The notes: generated by a model from the sequence alone, not told the origin. A stretch of 44,629 nt of DNA from Methylocystis sp. ATCC 49242 (GCF_000188155.2 NZ_KE124772.1:76804-121432), one strand, 5' to 3'; positions 32,742 to 41,355 are shown, counted from the first letter of the stretch. Program-made: numbers and translations.

Positions 32742-33734
32742 GTGGCTCGTAAAAACCCATTCGCCAGCCTCATGGCACACGACAGTCCCGAGGAGAAGTC
32801 CCCCGCGCTCGATTACACGTTGAAAGGCGCGTCACGTTCGATACTGAGTTCGATTGATGAACTGGCCGCCAGAGCGGACAAACTCATGGAAGGAGAGACG
32901 ATCGTCGAACTCGATCCAGAGCTCGTCGAAGTTTCCTTCGTAAAAGATCGGCTTGACGGTGACGATCAGGAATTCAGGGAACTAGTGGAGGCGATCCGCG
33001 ATCGGGGACAGGATTCTCCAATCTTAGTGCGCCCGCACCCCGCCAAGACGGGGCGCTACATGATCGTGTTCGGCCACAGACGCGCGCGTGTGGCGAAGCT
33101 CCTCGGTCGGAAAGTGCGCGCGGTCGTTAAAGAACTGAAGGATCGCGAACACGTTGTTGCGCAGGGCCAAGAAAACTCCGCGCGAGCAAATCTCTCTTTC
33201 ATCGAAAAGGCCCTATTTGCGTCAAAACTTTCCCGGCTTCGCTACGACGACGATAACTCGACAGTCCTCGCGGCTCTCTCGATTGACCGGGCGACGCTTT
33301 CCAAGATGCTTTCCGTGGCGAGTTTGCCAGAGGAAATTCTCGGAGCAATCGGTCCCGCAAAAGGGGTGGGCCGCGATCGGTGGTATGAGCTCAAACTTTT
33401 ACTCGAAAAGCCAGGCAACCATGATGTTGCGCAGAAGGCGATCGAGGAAGGCGGGATATCGGACCTCTCCAGCGACGAGAGGTTCAACGCAATCATGACG
33501 TGTCTCAAAAGTGCGAAGCCGACGAGCCGTCCCCGTACGAGTCAAAAGCAGAACTGGGCTTCGGAAGATGGAGCGCTGTCTGCTGAAATGTTAGCCGAAG
33601 GCAAACGCTATACCGTATCGCTTAAGGCAAGAAATTCTGACGCAAAAGCGTTTGGAGAATACCTGTCTGAACATTTGGCCGATCTGTACCGAGCGTTCAA
33701 ACAGGGGAAATCTGTTACCGAGCGTGGAGATTGA
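32742..33734 (+). CDS. repB: RepB, ParB-type centromere-binding protein
   Basis: A 330-residue ParB family protein starting at GTG 32742 with AGGAGG seven bases upstream. The N-terminal KNPFASLMAH box is typical of RepB. The ParB nuclease-like fold contains SPILVRPHPAKTGRYMIVFG and HRRARVAKLLGRKVRAVVKE, with the ENSARANLSFIEKALFA motif, then a helix-turn-helix (LAALSIDRATLSKMLSVASL). It should bind parS and work with RepA in segregation. Normal length, 72 bases after repA. Confidence 0.95.
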   Translation: MARKNPFASLMAHDSPEEKSPALDYTLKGASRSILSSIDELAARADKLMEGETIVELDPELVEVSFVKDRLDGDDQEFRELVEAIRDRGQDSPILVRPHPAKTGRYMIVFGHRRARVAKLLGRKVRAVVKELKDREHVVAQGQENSARANLSFIEKALFASKLSRLRYDDDNSTVLAALSIDRATLSKMLSVASLPEEILGAIGPAKGVGRDRWYELKLLLEKPGNHDVAQKAIEEGGISDLSSDERFNAIMTCLKSAKPTSRPRTSQKQNWASEDGALSAEMLAEGKRYTVSLKARNSDAKAFGEYLSEHLADLYRAFKQGKSVTERGD

Positions 33735-33737
33735 ACC

Positions 33738-33830
33738 GCAAAAGAAAAAGGCCCCCGAAACGTCACCGCCCCGGAAGCCCTTCTCGTATCTAAGCAATCC
33801 GAGATTCTCACTTCCGCGAATCGCTGTCAA
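33738..33830 (-). ncRNA. Candidate antisense RNA (ctRNA/IncA) between repB and repC
   Basis: repABC plasmids encode a small antisense RNA in the repB-repC gap that represses repC. On the minus strand here a stem forms from GGCTTCCGGG (about 33780-33771) and the complementary CTTTCGGGGGCC-like arm with G-U pairs, followed by TTTTTCTTTT, a good terminator. The conserved plus-strand segment CTTCTCGTATCTAAGCAA fits my memory of known ctRNA regions. The 5' end is an estimate. Confidence 0.65.
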
Positions 33831-33885
33831 GAGTCGGCGCCGTTTCGGCGAGCAGATTTCTTTTGCCTGAACGAGGCAAAGGATC

Positions 33886-35220
33886 ATGCAAAGACAAACA
33901 ACGACGCCCTTCGGGCGGCGATCGCTGTCGCTCGCCATGGTGGCGAGCCAGGCGGCGACTAAAGAATTCGCGTCCCGCCCCCACGCGTCAGAAACCGTCG
34001 TCCACAAATGGCGGCTGTTTCGGGCGCTGACAGAGGCAAAATCTCCGCTTGGCGTCACCGACCGCGCGCTGTCGGTGTTGCACGCGCTGTTGAGCTTCCA
34101 TCAAGAGACGGCGCTGACGCTGCCTGAGAAGGACGTCAAGGCCCCCGAAAGCGAAGAAAACCCGGGGATCATCGTCTTTCCGTCGAACAAGGAGTTGTCG
34201 ATTCGCGCCCACGGCATGGCGCCGGCGACGCTACGCCGGCATATTGCCATGCTGATCGACGCCGGGCTGATCATTCGACGGGACTCACCCAACGGAAAAC
34301 GCTTCGCGCGAAGAGGGCAGGGGGGCGAGATCGAAGACGCCTTCGGCTTCGATTTGACGCCCCTGATCGCGCGCGCCAACGAAATCGAAAATCTCGCCGA
34401 AGAAGTGCGCGCCGAGAACCGCGCCATGGCCTTGTTGCGCGAGAAAATTACGCTGGCGCGGCGCGACATCGTCAAGATGATCGAAACCGGGATGGAAGAG
34501 GGCGTGCCCGGCGACTGGGAAGCCCGCCACGGCCACTATCAATCGCTGGCCAGCCGTCAGGCGCGCAAAATGACACGGGCCGATTTGGCGGCTTTGGCGG
34601 AGGAACTCGCCGCTCTTGCGGCCGAAACCAATAGTGTCTTGGAAAACCACGTAAAACGCCAAAATATGACCGCCAGTGAGTCTCAGGCTGAGCGCCACAT
34701 ACAGAATCAAACCACAAACATTTCTGATCTTGAACCTAGCCTTCGAGAAGGCAGGACCGAACCGCCCGGGCCAATCGGAGACGATGCGGAGGCGGATGGG
34801 GCACGGACTTCGGAACCTGAGAAGCGGGAAACTGAAGCTCCGCCCCGTCCCACGCCAACCCCCAGAACCTATCCGCTGGGGATGGTGCTGCAAGCTTGTC
34901 CGGATATCGTCGATTACGCCAAGGGGGGCGAGATTTCATCCTGGCGCGATCTTGCGACGGCGGCCGCGACCGTGCGTTCGGCGCTCGGCGTCTCGCCTGA
35001 CGCTTGGGCTCAGGCCTTGGACGCCATGGGCGAGCATGACGCCGCCATCGTCATCGCCGCGATTCTGCAGCGCGGCGATGAAATCAGATCCGCTGGCGGC
35101 TATCTGCGCGTTCTGACCGCCAAGGCGCGGGTAGGGGAGTTTTCGCTGGGGCCTGTGCTGATGGCGCTGTTGCGCGGCAAGGCCGCAAAAGGGGCGCGAG
35201 AGCGGAAGAGGGCAGGGTGA
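33886..35220 (+). CDS. repC: RepC, replication initiator
   Basis: A 444-residue RepC. The conserved N-terminus (TPFGRRSLSLAMVASQAATK) is followed by the winged-helix domain with LGVTDRALSVLHALLSFHQE, IVFPSNKELSIRAHGMAPAT and LRRHIAMLIDAGLIIRRDSP. A variable central region rich in Glu/Pro (around 255-325) matches the AT-rich DNA where oriV lies in this family. The C-terminal domain has LVSP-like and DAAIVIAAILQRGDEI, GGYLRVLTAKARVGEFSLGP. It initiates replication at its own oriV. GAGG is 12 bases before ATG 33886. The middle is somewhat long for the family. Confidence 0.95.
   Translation: MQRQTTTPFGRRSLSLAMVASQAATKEFASRPHASETVVHKWRLFRALTEAKSPLGVTDRALSVLHALLSFHQETALTLPEKDVKAPESEENPGIIVFPSNKELSIRAHGMAPATLRRHIAMLIDAGLIIRRDSPNGKRFARRGQGGEIEDAFGFDLTPLIARANEIENLAEEVRAENRAMALLREKITLARRDIVKMIETGMEEGVPGDWEARHGHYQSLASRQARKMTRADLAALAEELAALAAETNSVLENHVKRQNMTASESQAERHIQNQTTNISDLEPSLREGRTEPPGPIGDDAEADGARTSEPEKRETEAPPRPTPTPRTYPLGMVLQACPDIVDYAKGGEISSWRDLATAAATVRSALGVSPDAWAQALDAMGEHDAAIVIAAILQRGDEIRSAGGYLRVLTAKARVGEFSLGPVLMALLRGKAAKGARERKRAG
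34620..34740. other. oriV: Putative oriV inside repC
   Basis: In repABC plasmids the origin lies in the central, AT-rich part of repC. This stretch is the most AT-rich of the gene (around AAAACCACGTAAAACGCC and CAAACCACAAACATTT) amid GC-rich flanks. No iterons are seen. The call rests on family knowledge and composition. Confidence 0.45.
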
Positions 35221-35286
35221 TGGCGGGAGCGTTGCGCCCACAAGCCCGGGGCTTGAACTACCCCCTTAATGGTGGCATCTCAGCTT

Positions 35287-35832
35287 ATGGAAAAGCGGCG
35301 GCCGACCTATGATCTCGACGCCATCAAGCTGGCGATGGGGTCGGTTGATCGGTTGGCCATCACGACGTCGGCGCTGCGCGACGCCTCTGCGTTGGGGTTC
35401 GATCGGGGCGCGATCGTCGAGACGATCCACAGCGTCGTCCGGTGCATGTTGGTCAAGCCTATCCGGAGAGACGCTGACGCGCGGCGTGCGGCCGTTTACG
35501 GTCGCCTATAAGGGCGAAAGCGTCGTCGTCGATCTACCGGGCTATTATCCCACGGGCGACGGCGAGGGCGTCCACCTCGGCAAGGACATGGCCATCGTCG
35601 ACCAGGCGCTACGCGGTCTCAAGGAGAAGGCGGACGGCGTGCCATCGCCAAAACGATCCGGCGTCTGCGCACCAAGCTTAAGCTATCTCAGCGGGAGGCG
35701 GGCGCTCTGTTCAACGTCGGGGAAAACGCCTTCGACAAATATGAGCGAGGCTTAGTCGAGCCGAGCGGCCCGACGATCCAGCTGATGGCGCTCCTCGACC
35801 GGCATCCAGAGCTGGCGGCGGAGTTGAAATAG
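35287..35832 (+). pseudogene. MqsRA toxin-antitoxin locus, deletion-fused and frameshifted
   Basis: From ATG 35287 the frame EKRRPTYDLDAIKLAMGSVD, RLAITTSALRDASALGFDRG is the N-terminal two thirds of an MqsR toxin. It ends at about 35450 and is replaced by MqsA antitoxin sequence in another frame (TVAYKGESVVVDLPGYYPTG, then GEGVHLGKDMAIVDQAL). A one-base shift near 35655 leads into the MqsA helix-turn-helix (TIRRLRTKLKLSQREAGALF, AFDKYERGLVEPSGPTIQLM) and TAG at 35830-35832. The toxin C-terminus and the antitoxin zinc domain start are deleted. Confidence 0.82.
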
Positions 35833-35841
35833 CCCTCGCCG

Positions 35842-36885
35842 TCACAGTCCGGCGGCCTTGGTGAGGTTGACCCTGAACCGGTCGCGTTTCCTCTGATAGC
35901 GGCGGGTCATTTCGGGGGAGGCGTGGCCGAGGTGCCGTTGCACATGGCCTTCCTCGATCTGCGCCGAGGAGGCGAGGCCGGCGCGCAAGGAGTGGCCGGA
36001 AAAGGCGCGGCGTCGTTCGCCTTCGGGGAGATCGCCGCGCAGGCCAGCCGCGAGCGCGCATTTTTGCACGAGCCGCGCGACATGCTTGTCCGAGAGCCGC
36101 TCGGCGGAGACGCCGCCGTTCTTGCGGGCGAGGGGCCGGAACACAGGACCCCGCGTGATCCTTCCCAGTTTGAGCCAGGTTTCGAGCATGGCGACGGGGC
36201 AGGTGAGGGGAGAAGAGCCGCGGCCGATCTCGACCTCGCGCCAGCCGGTCTTGCCGTTGAGGGTGAGCAGCAGCCCGCCTCCGTTCTGGTCGGCGCCGAC
36301 GATCTCGATCCAGCCCGTTCCGTCGTCCGTCTGCTCCGGCCCACAATCCAGGCCGATGATCTCCGAACGGCGCAGGCCGCCGGCGAACCCGATGGCGAGG
36401 ATAGCCTTGTCGCGCAGGCCGCGCAGGTCGTTGTCCAGGACCGCCAGCATCGCGAGAAGCTCGTCGGCGAAGATCGCCTCCTTCTGGACCGGCGGGCGAC
36501 CATGGGCGCGGCAGATGCCGGCCAGCACCGTGGCGATATGGGGATCGCCCGTGTCCAGCAGGCGGCCGAGCTGGCGATAGCGCCAGCAGATCCCGGAGAG
36601 CCGGCGCTCCAGCGAGGAAACGGACAAGGGCGGCCGGCCGGGCCCGCCCTCGACGCAGGCGGCGAGATAGAGGCCGACGGTCTGCGGGTCCGGGGGCAGG
36701 GGATCGAGCCCCTGCCGGCGCAGCCAGGAGGCGAACTGACGCCAGTCGGCGTCATAGGCCCTTTGGGTATTCTCCGAGCGGGCGTTGCGGGCGTAGTCGC
36801 GGGCCTTTTCCGAGAGCGCCGCGAGATGGGGGGCGGGCTCGGCGAGCGCCCTGCCGCCGGTCTTGTCCTTGTCCGCTTCAGCCAT
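35842..36885 (-). CDS. Tyrosine recombinase (XerC/D-like integrase)
   Basis: A 347-residue recombinase. The N-terminal SAM-like core-binding domain has SENTQRAYDADWRQFASWLR. Catalytic residues are Arg in AGGLRRSEIIGLD, the HxxR box GHSLRAG, His in HLGHASPEMT and Tyr in TRRYQRKRDRF. GAGG is 6 bases before ATG 36885. Members of this type on alphaproteobacterial plasmids probably resolve multimers. A perfect dyad with recombination-site geometry lies 132 bases upstream (37017-37041). It is transcribed divergently from DUF1403-scpB. Confidence 0.92.
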   Translation of the reverse strand: MAEADKDKTGGRALAEPAPHLAALSEKARDYARNARSENTQRAYDADWRQFASWLRRQGLDPLPPDPQTVGLYLAACVEGGPGRPPLSVSSLERRLSGICWRYRQLGRLLDTGDPHIATVLAGICRAHGRPPVQKEAIFADELLAMLAVLDNDLRGLRDKAILAIGFAGGLRRSEIIGLDCGPEQTDDGTGWIEIVGADQNGGGLLLTLNGKTGWREVEIGRGSSPLTCPVAMLETWLKLGRITRGPVFRPLARKNGGVSAERLSDKHVARLVQKCALAAGLRGDLPEGERRRAFSGHSLRAGLASSAQIEEGHVQRHLGHASPEMTRRYQRKRDRFRVNLTKAAGL

Positions 36886-37016
36886 TCTTGTCCTCGCTTG
36901 GGCCGCCGCGGCCGCGGGCCTCGCGCGCGCCTGGGGGTCGAAAATCCGACGCCTCGGCGGGCTTTGGAAGCCCAAAATCGCGACCGAGGCCTAGAAACCT
37001 GGGCGCTTTGTTTTGC

Positions 37017-37041
37017 GTCCGATAAGCGCACATTATCGGAC
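37017..37041. other. Dyad site beside the tyrosine recombinase
   Basis: GTCCGATAA and TTATCGGAC are perfect 9-bp inverted arms with the 7-base spacer GCGCACA. The geometry is that of a tyrosine recombinase core. The site lies between the divergent recombinase and DUF1403 genes, so it could also be an operator. Like the dyad at 24831 it has ATAA ... TTAT flanking the spacer. Confidence 0.55.
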
Positions 37042-37120
37042 ATTAAAACAGGAAGACAAGCCCGGCGGATCGGCGGCAAAAATAAGTGACAAAGCGCCGT
37101 CGTCGGCTAGGATTCTTGCC

Positions 37121-38140
37121 ATGCAAGCGCTTGATTCGCTGTCGGCGTCCGCCCCAGCTTCCCCCGCAAGGCCGTCCCCGCGCGCGCGTCGCGCCGAGGC
37201 GCTACCGGCAACGCAGGCCTTTGAAATTCAACCTCTTCCGAGCTGGATGAGTCCTCGGAACGGGGATCAGGAGGCGGCGAGCTTTTCCGCCGGCGCCGGC
37301 CTCGCCCTGTTCGACCACATTGTGCGCGGCGGGCCGGACGGCGCCGAGCCGGTCTTCGCCGGTTGCCTGCGCCAGCGCCTTGCGCTGCGCGCCGCCGAAA
37401 ACGGCGCGACGCTTTGCCGGCTGCGCGAAGACGCGGCCGCCCTGCGCGACGCCGAACATCTCGCCGGGGGCGGCGAGACGAGTCCGGCCGGGCGGCTGCA
37501 TCGGCTGTTCCGGCTTTATGCGTCGCAGCCCCCGCGTCTCGATGCGGCGATCTTGCGCGCGGCCGGGTTTCTCGGGGCGAAGGAGGAGATCGACGTCGGC
37601 GTACTTGCGGAGGCGGCGACCACGGCGCCCGATCCGCTCACTGCGGCGGCGCGGGCCAGCGCCGCGGCGATGAAACTTGGCCCGAACGCCGCCGACGCCG
37701 ACATCTTCGCCGTCGTGGTCGCCGATCTCGCTTTGGCGAACCGTCTCGGCTGGGCGCGGCCGGTTCCCCTGCTCGCCGTCGCCATGCTGCAGCCGTCGCT
37801 GCGGCGCGGGGCAGGGGGAAAGCGGCCGCGACCCTCGGACGAGGACTGGCCCGCGGCCGTCGCCGTCGCCTATGGGCTCGCGGTCGGCGAGGCCCATGCG
37901 CTCGCCCTCGATCTGGCGCGGCGCGCGCAAAAGCTTCTCGTCGTCGCGCCGATGTTGCGTGCAAAGGGCGCGCGTCGCGTGATCGACATGCTGCTGGCCG
38001 ACGACGGCGTGACGTCGGCCGCCGCGACCCGCGCCGGTCTGTCGGATCGCGCCGCGCGCCGTCTCTTCGACCGGCTCGTCGCGCTGGGCGCCGTGCGCGA
38101 ACTCTCCGGACGCGACGCTTTCAGGATCTATGGCCTATGA
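37121..38140 (+). CDS. DUF1403 family protein
   Basis: A 339-residue protein of the DUF1403 family, common on rhizobial-type plasmids. It is highly Ala/Arg rich and mostly helical. Recognisable stretches are LFDHIVRGGPDGAEPVFAGC, RLRQRLALRAAENGATLCRL and, at the C-terminus, a winged-helix-like part (DGVTSAAATRAGLSDRAARR, LFDRLVALGAVRELSGRDAF). The biochemical role is unknown; the last part suggests DNA contact. ATG 37121 is preferred to the in-frame start at 37013, which runs through the dyad. Its stop overlaps the scpB start by four bases (ATGA), so the two are translationally coupled. Confidence 0.85.
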   Translation: MQALDSLSASAPASPARPSPRARRAEALPATQAFEIQPLPSWMSPRNGDQEAASFSAGAGLALFDHIVRGGPDGAEPVFAGCLRQRLALRAAENGATLCRLREDAAALRDAEHLAGGGETSPAGRLHRLFRLYASQPPRLDAAILRAAGFLGAKEEIDVGVLAEAATTAPDPLTAAARASAAAMKLGPNAADADIFAVVVADLALANRLGWARPVPLLAVAMLQPSLRRGAGGKRPRPSDEDWPAAVAVAYGLAVGEAHALALDLARRAQKLLVVAPMLRAKGARRVIDMLLADDGVTSAAATRAGLSDRAARRLFDRLVALGAVRELSGRDAFRIYGL

Positions 38141-38865
38141 GCCGCGCCGGCGCCGCCCGTCTCGACCGCGATCTTCTCGACCGCGATCTTGCCGACTTGC
38201 CGGAGGGGATGCGCTGGCGCGAATGGATGCTGCGCGCCGAGGCGGCGATCTTCGCCGCGCCGAAGCCGGTTGCGCGCGAGACGCTCGCCGGGCTCGTCGG
38301 CGACGCCTGCCGGCTCGACGCCCTGATCGCCGACATCAACGATGAACTGAAAGCGCGCCCCTATGAGATCGTCTTCGTCGCGGGGGGATATCAGTTTCGC
38401 ACGCGCCCCCGCCACGCCGAAACGTTGCGCGCGCTCGCCGGAACGAAGGACGCGGGGCCGCCGTCCTTCACCCGGCTCGAAATGCTGGCGCTCTCGGCCA
38501 TCGCCTATCAGCAGCCGGTCACCCGCGCCGGGCTCTCGCGCCTCGTCGGTCACGACATCAGCCGCGACATCCTTGGCCGCCTGAAGAGCCTCGACGTCAT
38601 CGCCCCTGGGCCCCGCGCGCCCATGCCCGGCGCGCCGATCGCCTGGGTGACGACCGCCCGCTTTCTCGAAATCTTCACGCTCGGAAGCCTGCGGGATCTG
38701 CCCGATCTCGATGCGCTGGACGCCGCCGGCGCCGGGGAGACAGAAATCGATGACGAGATCGAAGGCGCTCTTGATGACGCCCTCGGACTCTTCGACACGC
38801 AAGGCGCGCCGGACGATGATACGCTCACTGAGACGGAATGGGAGGCGTACGAGAGGCCTCGATGA
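38137..38865 (+). CDS. ScpB-like (SMC-ScpA-ScpB) segregation protein
   Basis: A 242-residue ScpB family protein: AAIFAAPKPVARETLAGLVG, then YEIVFVAGGYQFRTRPRHAE, the second winged helix LEMLALSAIAYQQPVTRAGL, and GRLKSLDVIAPGPRAPMPGA. The C-terminal tail is very acidic. ScpB pairs with the kleisin ScpA and SMC in chromosome condensation; this plasmid form is without a scpA neighbour in the window. Coupled to DUF1403 and adjacent to the recombinase, it may aid plasmid segregation or be a DNA-binding paralogue with another function. Confidence 0.88.
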   Translation: MSRAGAARLDRDLLDRDLADLPEGMRWREWMLRAEAAIFAAPKPVARETLAGLVGDACRLDALIADINDELKARPYEIVFVAGGYQFRTRPRHAETLRALAGTKDAGPPSFTRLEMLALSAIAYQQPVTRAGLSRLVGHDISRDILGRLKSLDVIAPGPRAPMPGAPIAWVTTARFLEIFTLGSLRDLPDLDALDAAGAGETEIDDEIEGALDDALGLFDTQGAPDDDTLTETEWEAYERPR

Positions 38866-38952
38866 TCCGATGAAAGGCGACCTCCGCCGTGTCAATTTTT
38901 CCAGGTCTGGGGAGACGCCGATGCAAACAGGCTCGCGGTCGCCAAGCTCGCG

Positions 38953-39372
38953 ATGAGCGACATCGACTATCGAGACCGGCCGAAAGGCCGCGATCCTGGC
39001 GAACGCTCGGCGAGGGGATTTCGCCCATCCAGGAGAGTTAGAAGCGATACAATTCGTCGCTGCTGGCGTAGAAAGGTCAGGTATCCGGCGCGTGCTTGAC
39101 GTTGGATGCGGCCGGGTGGCACGGCGACTTGGTTTCACCATGGTTGGGGACAGGTCGTTGGCCTCGATGTGGACCAGAAGTCGATCGATCATGCCCGCGC
39201 CACGGACGTCGAGTTCGTCGCCCTGAATGTTGGTAGATTGGCTGATTGGCGAACCGATCCATTCGACTTTGTCTGTCTCTTCAATTCTTTTTACGCATTA
39301 AAGGCTTGGATGGCGCGCTTGGAGCCATTTTTGGCAAACTTGCCCACCTGTGGCCGGCCGGACCTTTGTTAA
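38953..39372 (+). pseudogene. Class I SAM methyltransferase, frameshifted
   Basis: ATG 38953 starts SDIDYRD. A shift near 38975 leads to TGRKAAILANARRGDFAHPG and IRRVLDVGCG, the SAM motif. A further one-base shift at about 39108 gives PGGTATWFHHGWGQVVGLDV, DQKSIDHARATDVEFVALNV and DPFDFVCLFNSFYALKAW. After that the frame ends at 39372 without the usual C-terminal third. It is one methyltransferase with at least two frameshifts and a truncation. Confidence 0.78.
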
Positions 39373-39423
39373 GTCTGTGTAATGAATGTCCTCCACGAGC
39401 ATGACGAGCGAGAATAATCCATC

Positions 39424-40032
39424 ATGAACCAGGGTGTGAAGCGCGGATCGCTCAACGAAAATGTCGTTTACGCGGTTGCGGTCGCAATCTGGATCGTAGC
39501 GATCTGGGTGACAGCATTTTACGTTGCAAGCGCCGCTGTGGCGGATGAAAGCGCTGGCGTCGGCGGAAATAGCTTCCTGCTAGGTGGTTCCCTGGCGACA
39601 GCGGGTATTCTTACAGCCTTTTCCGTTCGCGAATTTATAGTCGCTTATAGAGCGTGCTTCGTAACGAGAGCAGAATACTCCGCAGATGGAGTTCAACCGA
39701 ACCCGACACAGGAGACGGAATCAATGGCTAAGCTTGGACTGTTTGTTGCTCTTGAAGCCAAGGCTGGAAAGGAACAGCAGTTGGCAGCGTTTTTGAAAAA
39801 TGCGCTACCTCTCGTCGAGGCCGAACCGGCCACGGCCAGCTGGTTCGCGATTCAAATAGGTCCGTCGAAATTTGGAATTTTTGACACCTTCCCGGACGAG
39901 ATCGGGCGGGAAGCTCATCTGTCGGGAGAAGTGGCCAAAGCTCTAATGGCGCGTGCGTCGGATCTTTTAGCAAAGGCTCCGTCGATTGAAAAGCTCGAAG
40001 TATTGGCCGAAAAGCTCCCGAATCTACGGTGA
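39424..40032 (+). CDS. Membrane segment fused to ABM-domain (monooxygenase-like) protein
   Basis: The 202-residue frame has two membrane helices at about 14-34 and 53-72. From Met101 (39724) there is an antibiotic biosynthesis monooxygenase (ABM) fold: AKLGLFVALEAKAGKEQQLA, ASWFAIQIGPSKFGIFDTFP, DEIGREAHLSGEVAKALMAR. An AGGAG about 9 bases before ATG 39724 suggests that the ABM protein may be made alone (102 residues), the usual family length. The longer frame may be a chance fusion or a real membrane-anchored form. ABM proteins act on quinones or polyketides, or detoxify carbonyls. The stop overlaps the GTG start of the regulator by GTGA. Confidence 0.75.
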   Translation: MNQGVKRGSLNENVVYAVAVAIWIVAIWVTAFYVASAAVADESAGVGGNSFLLGGSLATAGILTAFSVREFIVAYRACFVTRAEYSADGVQPNPTQETESMAKLGLFVALEAKAGKEQQLAAFLKNALPLVEAEPATASWFAIQIGPSKFGIFDTFPDEIGREAHLSGEVAKALMARASDLLAKAPSIEKLEVLAEKLPNLR

Positions 40033-41087
40033 GGCATATCAAGACTGCGTCGGATGCAGATGTAGCGCTTGTGTCAAGCAGCGAAAGTCCTTCGACTTCC
40101 CACGGGCCCGCTATGGAAATCGTCGTCCTGGGTTTCAATGGCTGTTTAGGAGCAGGATTCGTTGGGTCCGTGGACATGTTGAAGCTCGGCTCACAAATTA
40201 TAAGCAGGGAGGGCAGGTATCAGCCTTTCAAGATTTTGACCGCAAGTTTTAATGGCAAACCGTTTGAGGATAGCAGCGGGCGACTCTTTAATGTCGAAAC
40301 CGACATAGCAGCGCTTACTGGTTTAACGGCGATATTGGTACCCGGCTACCTTTGCGATGATAATGCTGAGTACCTTTCGACTCGAGAGATTGCCAATTTG
40401 GCAGCGTGGATTCGTCGCCAACGCGCCATGGGCGCGTTGGTGTGTGCATCGTGCAGCGGTGTATTCATTCTTGGCGAAGCGGGCTTGCTCGATGGACGTC
40501 GCTGCACGACCACATGGTGGCGTCACGACGAGTTGAAAGCAAGATATCCAAGAGCCGATGCGATATGGAGTGCTCCGCTCATCGAGGATCAAGGTATCGT
40601 AACCTCTGGTGGTCCGCTGTCGTGGATTGACTTGTGTTTGCATATTATTCGTTCGCTTTGTGGTGACGATGCAGCGAAGTTAGCTGCTGATTTTGCCGTC
40701 GTAGACACCGCGCCCTCAACGCGCACGGTGTATGTTCCGCTTAGTCATTTATCGGCAGCTAATGCTTTTTTGCTTGAGGCAGAACATGCGGTCAGGGTGG
40801 CGGGTGAAGAATCTGTGACAGCGCAAGATCTTGCCCGCACGCTGGGTACCTCGGATCGGACACTGAATCGGCGATTGAAAGAAGCCACCGGCGAGACGCC
40901 CAAGCAATTTATAGACCGTGTACGTTTCGAAACCGCGCGCATGTTACTCGAAACAACTAACTTTCCTGTGAAGCAACTAGCTGCGAATTCGGGGTACTCG
41001 GACGTGGCGAGCTTTCGTCGAGCGTTTTATCGATACTCCGGTATGACGCCTGCTGCCTACCGCCGAAATCGCGGCCGTGCAAATTAG
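40029..41087 (+). CDS. GlxA-type AraC family regulator, copy 1
   Basis: A 352-residue regulator from GTG 40029; ATG 40113, aligned with the paralogue's start, would give 324 residues. The DJ-1/PfpI-like N-terminal domain has MEIVVLGFNGCLGAGFVGSV, ILVPGYLCDD and the nucleophile-elbow-like ALVCASCSGVFILGEAGLLD. The C-terminal AraC domain has two helix-turn-helix motifs (LARTLGTSDRTLNRRLKEAT and LAANSGYSDVASFRRAFYRY). It overlaps the ABM gene, which is probably its target or partner. A clear paralogue is found at 42543-43538 on the other strand. Confidence 0.9.
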   Translation: MRHIKTASDADVALVSSSESPSTSHGPAMEIVVLGFNGCLGAGFVGSVDMLKLGSQIISREGRYQPFKILTASFNGKPFEDSSGRLFNVETDIAALTGLTAILVPGYLCDDNAEYLSTREIANLAAWIRRQRAMGALVCASCSGVFILGEAGLLDGRRCTTTWWRHDELKARYPRADAIWSAPLIEDQGIVTSGGPLSWIDLCLHIIRSLCGDDAAKLAADFAVVDTAPSTRTVYVPLSHLSAANAFLLEAEHAVRVAGEESVTAQDLARTLGTSDRTLNRRLKEATGETPKQFIDRVRFETARMLLETTNFPVKQLAANSGYSDVASFRRAFYRYSGMTPAAYRRNRGRAN

Positions 41088-41129
41088 TCTACGCCCTCCC
41101 CGGAGGAGCGATGGTGTGGGACTTTCGGA

Positions 41130-41270
41130 TGTGTTGGATTTCGACCTGCTGTTTCGCTGGTTGGTTCGGCCCGAGATCCGATTCCGTCTGGGATCATTCG
41201 GTGTTCTCGAAGAAACACGGCCAGCCGCTCGACGGCGACGTGAGCCTGGGGGACGGCTCGCAGAGCGAGG
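41130..41270 (+). pseudogene. IS5-like (DUF772) transposase fragment
   Basis: DLLFRW (frame of 41140) and, one base on, DSVWDHSVFSKKHGQPLDGD resemble the N-terminal DUF772 region of transposases (LLFRWFVGL ... VWDHSVFSKNRDRLLEGD). Only about 45 residues in two frames remain, with no ends visible. Confidence 0.65.
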
Positions 41271-41355
41271 GTGGAAGGTTTCGAGTTGTGACAGGGTGGG
41301 CTTTCGCGGCGGCGTGAAGCAAGTAAAGCTGCACGCGGTCCGTCTTCCATTGAGC

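Noticed and set aside
35907-37079. 390-codon open frame on the minus strand
   Set aside because: An alternative frame of the recombinase region, dominated by Arg, Pro, Ser and Ala, as expected from a shifted high-GC gene.
35923-37089. 388-codon open frame on the plus strand
   Set aside because: It lies opposite the tyrosine recombinase, whose catalytic residues are all present on the minus strand.
38128-39192. 354-codon open frame on the minus strand
   Set aside because: Antisense to scpB and the methyltransferase relic; the plus-strand proteins are clear.
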